A DNA stretch of 64,000 bases. Origin: Boesenbergia rotunda (taxonomy: Eukaryota; Streptophyta; Magnoliopsida; Zingiberales; Zingiberaceae). The DNA lies in NCBI GenBank assembly GCA_024364735.1, contig JAGFNQ010006397.1:310001-374000 (forward strand), given 5' to 3'. Both the position numbers and the translations under genes were made by a program. The notes under the pieces are model-generated. The model saw only the letters and a program-made list of their open reading frames with translations. It did not search any database and had not been told where the DNA came from. Shown piece after piece: positions 59,077-64,000 of the stretch (within the stretch, counting starts at the first letter, position 1; each line of letters opens with the position of its first letter).

Positions 59077-59560
59077 ATCCAAACTCGATGAACTCTTCGG
59101 ACATCATAATTGGGCCGCTAGACAAAAAGTCATGAAGAACTTGACAACGACTATCATGATTGACGGTATGCCCGTGAGGGAACATGTTCTCAAAATGATA
59201 GCTTGGCTAAAGGAGATAGAAATCCTTGGAGCACAAATCGATGGGGAACCCAGGTCGATCTCATCCTCCAATCTCTACCAAAGAGTCTCGCTTAAGCTAC
59301 AATATGAACAAACATACATATTCATGGGCGGAACTTCTGACAGAACTCGAGGCAATAGAAGAGTTTTCACCTCAGAGTTTATAGACTTTCATTTCTTAAG
59401 GGGTTTCTACTTCTAAACTGAAAGGTAAGAAGAAGAAACCAGCTGGGGCAAAGAGTAGCGGGATTACAGGGACCTCAGAGTTGAATGAAGAAGCCGAAAG
59501 ACAAGTGCTTTGTGTGCAAGCAGTTTGGACATTGGAAGGCGAATTACCCCCGCCGTTAGA
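59077..59560 (+). pseudogene. gag: Gag of F2, C-terminal part and zinc knuckle
   Basis: Continues the F2 gag register after element I: KLDELFGHHNWAARQKVMKN, MPVREHVLKMIAWL and IEILGAQIDGEP, the same blocks as F1 gag. A break near 59260 is followed in other registers by remnants and a zinc knuckle at about 59500 (CFVCKQFGHWKANY, last Cys replaced by Tyr). Confidence 0.8.
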
Positions 59561-60025
59561 GTATTAATTCAGGTATATCTTTTTCTTTTGTCATTGTAAC
59601 ATGTTTAGCGGTGATATCTACCGGTACCTGGTGTATAGATACGGATACCACTAATCATGTATGCATTTCTTTGCAGGGGTTCCAGAAAACCCGATTACTA
59701 GCTGAGGAGGAGATTACCGACTACATGGGATAGGCTATGGAGATGACTATTGCAGTGGGAGTTATTTATTTATTTGTCTATTAGATAGGTTGATGAAGTT
59801 TTGGTTTTAAAGAGATTTCTTTTATGTACCTAATTTTTGGAAAGAACTTTTGGTTCAGTTTTTAGAATAAGATATTCTATTAGTTTTTTTGAAAAGTTGA
59901 ATAGAAAGATTATCTAGGTACATTGATAGGCAATTAATACATTTTAAAAATCAAAAGCTCCCATAATGCAATTAGATGTTAATAGCTCATCATCTAACTA
60001 AGATAATAGAAAGGNCATCTTTGAT
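59561..60025 (+). pseudogene. pol: Protease and pre-integrase remnant of F2
   Basis: TWCIDTDTTNHVC at about 59625-59665 matches the F1 protease TWCVDTGATDHVC, with the catalytic motif D-T-G changed to D-T-D. DNA similarity to F1 goes on to about 60025 (ttaatagctcatcatctaac). One undetermined base is at 60015. Confidence 0.7.
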
Positions 60026-61130
60026 TAGTCCCACAGGGAGTTCACTCATCTCCTTCATGTCGATGGGATTTACATTAGTTCATAACATAAATAAATAAGA
60101 TCACACTTTCATTTGGCATATCAAATTTAATTATGAAAATTTTGCATGTTAATGAGCTACAAAGTTCCATATTCATGTATATACCTCTTATGTCTTAACA
60201 CAAACTAACAAATGATAGTTGGTCTATAGGATGACTTAAAACGTTAGATAATGAGTTACGTTGTGAGGATTGTAGATGTAAGTTTTATTTGATATGTTCT
60301 ATGGTAGATAGTGGTTATATATATATACATATATATAAAATTTATGTCAGATAATTATTATAATAATGGATACATAGGCATTCCCATAAGATTTCCATAC
60401 CTACAAGTTTACATATGCTTACAACTTTCCACTTCATGATTCATTTTTCCATAATCGGATTTGGCAGGTTGGAGAGGAAGATTTGACTGCTTATCTCTGT
60501 TGAACAGTTTGTCATGGTAGATAAAGTTGTTGATATTGGTCAAGCTGGATCCCATCTTGTTGTGTGGACATTGCAAGAACTTCCATATGGCTCTGCAAAT
60601 CCAGTGCTACCATCACTTGGTATGGACCATTTTACTCTACTTCATTGGATTATCAAATACCTTTTCTAGTTGCAATAATACTAGCACCTGGTGAAGGAAA
60701 GGAAATCTATGCTACTTAAGATCATTTGTGATACTGCTAAGATACCCTTGAGCTGTGCTAATGGTCAGATGTTCAACGTTCCTTCAAAAATGTGGACTGT
60801 GATGTAATTAAGGAGACTGAAACCTCATTGCAATAACTCTGCACCAGCAAATGCAAATTAGATTTTTTACTTCTATTTAGATTTTCCTGTCTCTTTAATA
60901 GTCTTGTAATTGTCGAGTTATTTCACCTCGTCAGTTTCAGGGAACATTGTTGCTGATAAGCACAACACCGAAGATGATATAGGAAAAGGAAAGTTACATG
61001 CTCTTGCAAGAAGTTGGTCGCATTTCTTGTAAAAGTGCTATCATTATTTCGTCTAATAAGGTCTAGACAGGATAGAAGGTTGGAGAATATTCATCCATCA
61101 AATGAATTGGATTGGGCACACAACAAATAC
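60026..61130 (+). other. Intergenic, with possible exon-like fragment near 60510-60640
   Basis: A short frame at about 60512-60625 (MVDKVVDIGQAGSHLVVWTL) looks compositionally like protein-coding sequence, but I do not recognise the family and the frame soon closes. The rest is AT-rich with no gene. Confidence 0.25.
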
Positions 61131-63440
61131 TCTACTATTGAAGTCAGGGGTAAAGTCCATTTTGATCCCTCTTGTTTTCTACTTACTCTAAAATAGTCCC
61201 TCTTCAATCATCCTTAAACAAATGAAGATAAAATCTATCACACATTCATAAGCCCATTTTCATCCCTCTTGTTTGTCACTTATCCAAAAATAGTTCATCT
61301 TCTTTACAGGCTACCAAAATAGTCTCTCATATTTCAAAATGTTTCCTAAATTCATCTTTCCTATTAGATTTCCGTTAAAAATAAACGAAAATAAAACTCA
61401 TCACCTATTCATATCTCCTATTAGTTCATTTCTTCACATTTTCTTCAAATTAGAATCTTTTTTCATTCAGCTAAATTAATTCAGAATCATCAATGCGTAT
61501 TTATTAATTGTAAAGCCGATGAGAAAATTTTGTTGATCAGGGGAAGACTGCCATTGCACGCCGATGAGATTCACTCGCGGAGTAGTTCCATACTTTGTCT
61601 TTGCAAACCGTCACGCAAGATCATTCGAGCCATGAGCTCCGGAAAGCTGAGGATGTGGTATGGTGAAAGCAAAAAGAAAGCCAAAAAAAACCACAGCTAC
61701 TATTGTGTATACTTCGATACCACCGTTGAGTTGCATGCATGTTGTTGCTTCCACTGTTGAGCTCTGATGCAATGATAGAATCTCATGGCTTCACTGAGGA
61801 AGCTGGCTCCCTAATTTGTAAGAATATTGAGTTTTCAAAACTATCTATTTTGTTCTTCTCTTCGCTTGATCCTCTTGACCGGTTTGGTTCGTTCAGCTCA
61901 CTCTCGATAGGCTAGATTTGCAATATTGATACGACCTATAGTTATATCGATCTCCACTTATCATTGATCAAACTTACTCATTTGGTTGGATCTTACCCTT
62001 TTAATTGACACTTGATATCTAACTCTTTGAATTAGTTAATCTTGAGATGCTTTGATCTTACGAAAAAATTTTATTGATCATCAGGATAAATCAAGAAACA
62101 CTAATGAACTCATTCAAATAGTCAACATTCTTATACCTACTTTTTATTAAAAGAAAGTTCTCTTATAATTCATCATAATTGATATTCAAACGTTAGATCA
62201 CTTATTTATCCATTGAAGGACCTAAAACCCTTGGTTATATTCCACTTGAATTCGTAGAACAGTTAATCAACTATTATTTTATTTTTCTACCATTTATTTA
62301 TTTTTCATGGGTTTGTTTACATCGTCATGCTCCTAAGAACAATGTGTCACTGGAACTTGGGAGTAGATCCTCTTAAATCTATTGGAAATCCACCACAGTT
62401 GGAATTAACACCATCACCCCCTCAATTTGCTGAAATTCATTTTCCTTCCCGAGATCACAAATTTATGCATTCATTTACTATCAAAAATCCCCATAAAGAC
62501 ACAATAAATGGGTGTTAATCCACACACATGTATAAAACACTCATCAAGACTCATTAAGTCGAAGACGACTCCTTCACTCTACCACAAGCCCACATCCACA
62601 CCTAAACTAAGCAAAATAACAAGGTCACCCCTCCAAAAAGTCCGATATTATTATAATAAAAACAGGGTTGTTTCTGAATAAAAAAACAAACAAACTGGTC
62701 AGTACAGATGCATGGACTCATCGTATTCAAGAGCTCAAGGCTTGATATGGCCCAGCCAGTGGCAGGAGTCTCTTGGGAAGCACATAATTAATTAAACCTG
62801 AATAAACATGAAAATGGAACCCCCAAAAGAACAAGAGTTTTAGGAGAATGTGAAGAAACCAGCCATGAAATGAAATGAAACCCCCTCCTTAATGGTGTCA
62901 TTTACATTAGAATAGTTTGGGTTGGACTTTGTTCTTCGAAAGCCCCTTTTAATTCTTCCTTAATTACTCTGCTTTGGGCTGTGCAGTCTTTGACCAATCT
63001 GTGTGCCCAATTTACCATCAGCAGCTCAGTTCACTATTGTGTAAAAATTAGGGTTTGATAGACTGCTACCTCGATGTCGTCGATAAATAGAAGGTATTAA
63101 ACCTCAAAAAAGAGGTTTTTTTTTTTAATTTTGGATTGATTTTTATTGATAATTAGGAAATTGAAATAGAGAAGAAGTAGGAAGGGCGGGCATTTAAGGG
63201 AGGGAGAGGAGAAATATATGGATAGATTTCCAATTCCATCAAGTCCAGATCTTTATCTTAATGGAAGGGGATCTGGGAGGCGATCGGACGGCTGGGATCG
63301 CGCCAGATCAGGCGTTTGATGGGTTTCCAAAACAAGCGGAGCGGGCACGCGAAGCGTAAGTAACGCATGGTGAATGGCGATGGGGAGCAGAAGACTCGCT
63401 CCAACGTTGCTCCGCCGACCCAGTCGCCGGCGCCACCGTG
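61131..63440. other. Intergenic sequence upstream of the right-edge gene
   Basis: No gene supported. 61145-61350 holds two copies of a phrase such as ccattttgatccctcttg, common in unclassified plant repeats. Short open frames at 61530 and 62327 have no recognisable domain. 62700-63440 becomes steadily less AT-rich towards the promoter. Confidence 0.35.
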
Positions 63441-63537
63441 GCAGGCTCGAGGCTTCTAACCTATTAAAAGAGTGATTCGGAGGAGCGCCGCCAGCTGAAG
63501 CGGTGCTAGCCGGTCGGAGACGAGCTCGGTTCGTCAG
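63441..63537 (+). promoter_or_regulatory. Probable core promoter and first non-coding exon of a host gene
   Basis: CpG-rich sequence after a long AT-rich stretch, with TATTAAAA at 63462-63469. About 70 bp later ttcgtcag|gtgagg at 63537/63538 fits a splice donor. No LTR or transposon features are seen. Inferred from composition and signals only. Confidence 0.4.
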
Positions 63538-63985
63538 GTGAGGGAATGGATTCGCTCCGCCACTTGAGCTCCGCTAAAGATCCCTCCTTTTTTAGATTGA
63601 AAAGAAAGAAAGAAAGAAAGATCGTATTTGGATTCATCCCCCGTCCCTTAAAAAAGCTTCCTTTTTCACTGAAACGTAGCTTGTGGCTCGTCGTCGATCG
63701 ATTCTGCGGCGAAAGGAGGCTCCTTGAGCCTCGGTTTCAGCTGTCGGAGCTGGGTGGTTTCGGTTTCGCTAGCTGATGTGTTTTTATTGCGCAGTTAATG
63801 TTGTTCGAGCTCGTGGCGGTGGCCGGCTGTGATCGATTGAGTGAGAAGCTTGGCGTCGGATTCGTTGCGGCTTTTGGAGTTTTTGGAAACTGATCGAGAA
63901 AGGTGGTGTTTCGATTTCGCAAGCTTTGTGGTGGTTTCGAGTTCCTTGGTTCTTGTTTCACGTCTTGATCGATGCTCTCGCGCAG
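63538..63985 (+). other. Probable 5'UTR intron
   Basis: GT at 63538 and a T-rich end ...ctctcgcgcag at 63985 bound 448 bp rich in T and G, with a (GAAA)n run at about 63599-63620. Leader introns of this size are common in plant genes. Confidence 0.4.
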
Positions 63986-63995
63986 GGGATCGTGG

Positions 63996-64000
63996 ATGGG
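63996..64000 (+). CDS. Start of a host gene cut by the window edge (partial)
   Basis: ATG at 63996, ten bases after the inferred splice acceptor, begins Met-Gly; only five bases of coding sequence are present. No function can be given. An alternative is that this ATG is still leader sequence. Confidence 0.25.

Larger units (their letters stand above)
48054..60025 (+). mobile_element. F2: truncated F-family copia on the plus strand, split by element I
   Basis: Sequence homologous to the F1 leader (from about 48054), gag, zinc knuckle, protease and the start of the GAG-pre-integrase region (to about 60025, past a single N at 60015). The 5' LTR and everything after the protease are missing. The whole 9.9-kb element I lies inside its gag. 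Confidence 0.75.

Noticed and set aside
62327..62518. 63-codon open frame
   Set aside because: No domain, no neighbouring exon signals; expected by chance in this composition.

Overview
This window comes from a flowering-plant nuclear genome. It is almost entirely nested transposable elements: Ty1/copia elements (several with Sirevirus hallmarks), long LTRs of probable Ty3/gypsy chromoviruses, one hAT transposon and small retroposons. Decayed fragments of two plant gene families (a FAR1-related sequence and a sacsin/NO VEIN-like protein) support the plant assignment. The species cannot be told from the sequence. No intact cellular gene is complete here; the likely 5' end of one enters at the right edge. 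All pairings below were made by eye, without alignment software.

Layout. 1-10128: members of one copia family whose LTRs carry the palindrome CAGTCGACTG. These are the 3' end of element A (LTR 550-1703), a copia RT fragment (1704-2673), a whole 6.8-kb non-autonomous element B (2674-9451) and a partial LTR (9452-10128). 10129-12948: LTR-like repeat. 12957-15846: complete hAT element with 8-bp target duplication and a broken transposase. 16706-19905: sacsin-like exon pseudogene, then a FAR1-related pseudogene with a small retroposon in it. 20050-23087: gag-only element D on the minus strand, cut by a gypsy LTR (23088-26406) that is followed by a primer-binding site and an unusual acidic-repeat ORF. 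27328-27650: a 323-bp TG...CA insertion holding a near-perfect 105-bp hairpin. 27760-30528: element E, the plus-strand relative of D. 30548-48053: copia element F1 on the minus strand, carrying four solo LTRs (G in its 3' LTR, J2 in its reverse transcriptase, H in its 5' LTR, and K inside H). 48054-60025: F2, a truncated plus-strand F element whose gag is split by the full-length Sirevirus I (49180-59071). 60026-63400: mostly featureless. 63440-64000: promoter, 5'UTR intron and start codon of a probable host gene running out of the window.

The most interesting system is element B. It has LTRs, a primer-binding site, a decayed gag and polypurine tracts, but no pol. In the position where some Sireviruses carry an envelope-like gene it has an ORF resembling the putative plant transposon protein domain, with a C-terminal coiled coil. 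A second copy of the LTR promoter layout (CAGTCGACTG boxes followed by a TATA box) sits immediately upstream of that ORF. Across the window, five copia LTR families show the same design, each with its own palindrome.
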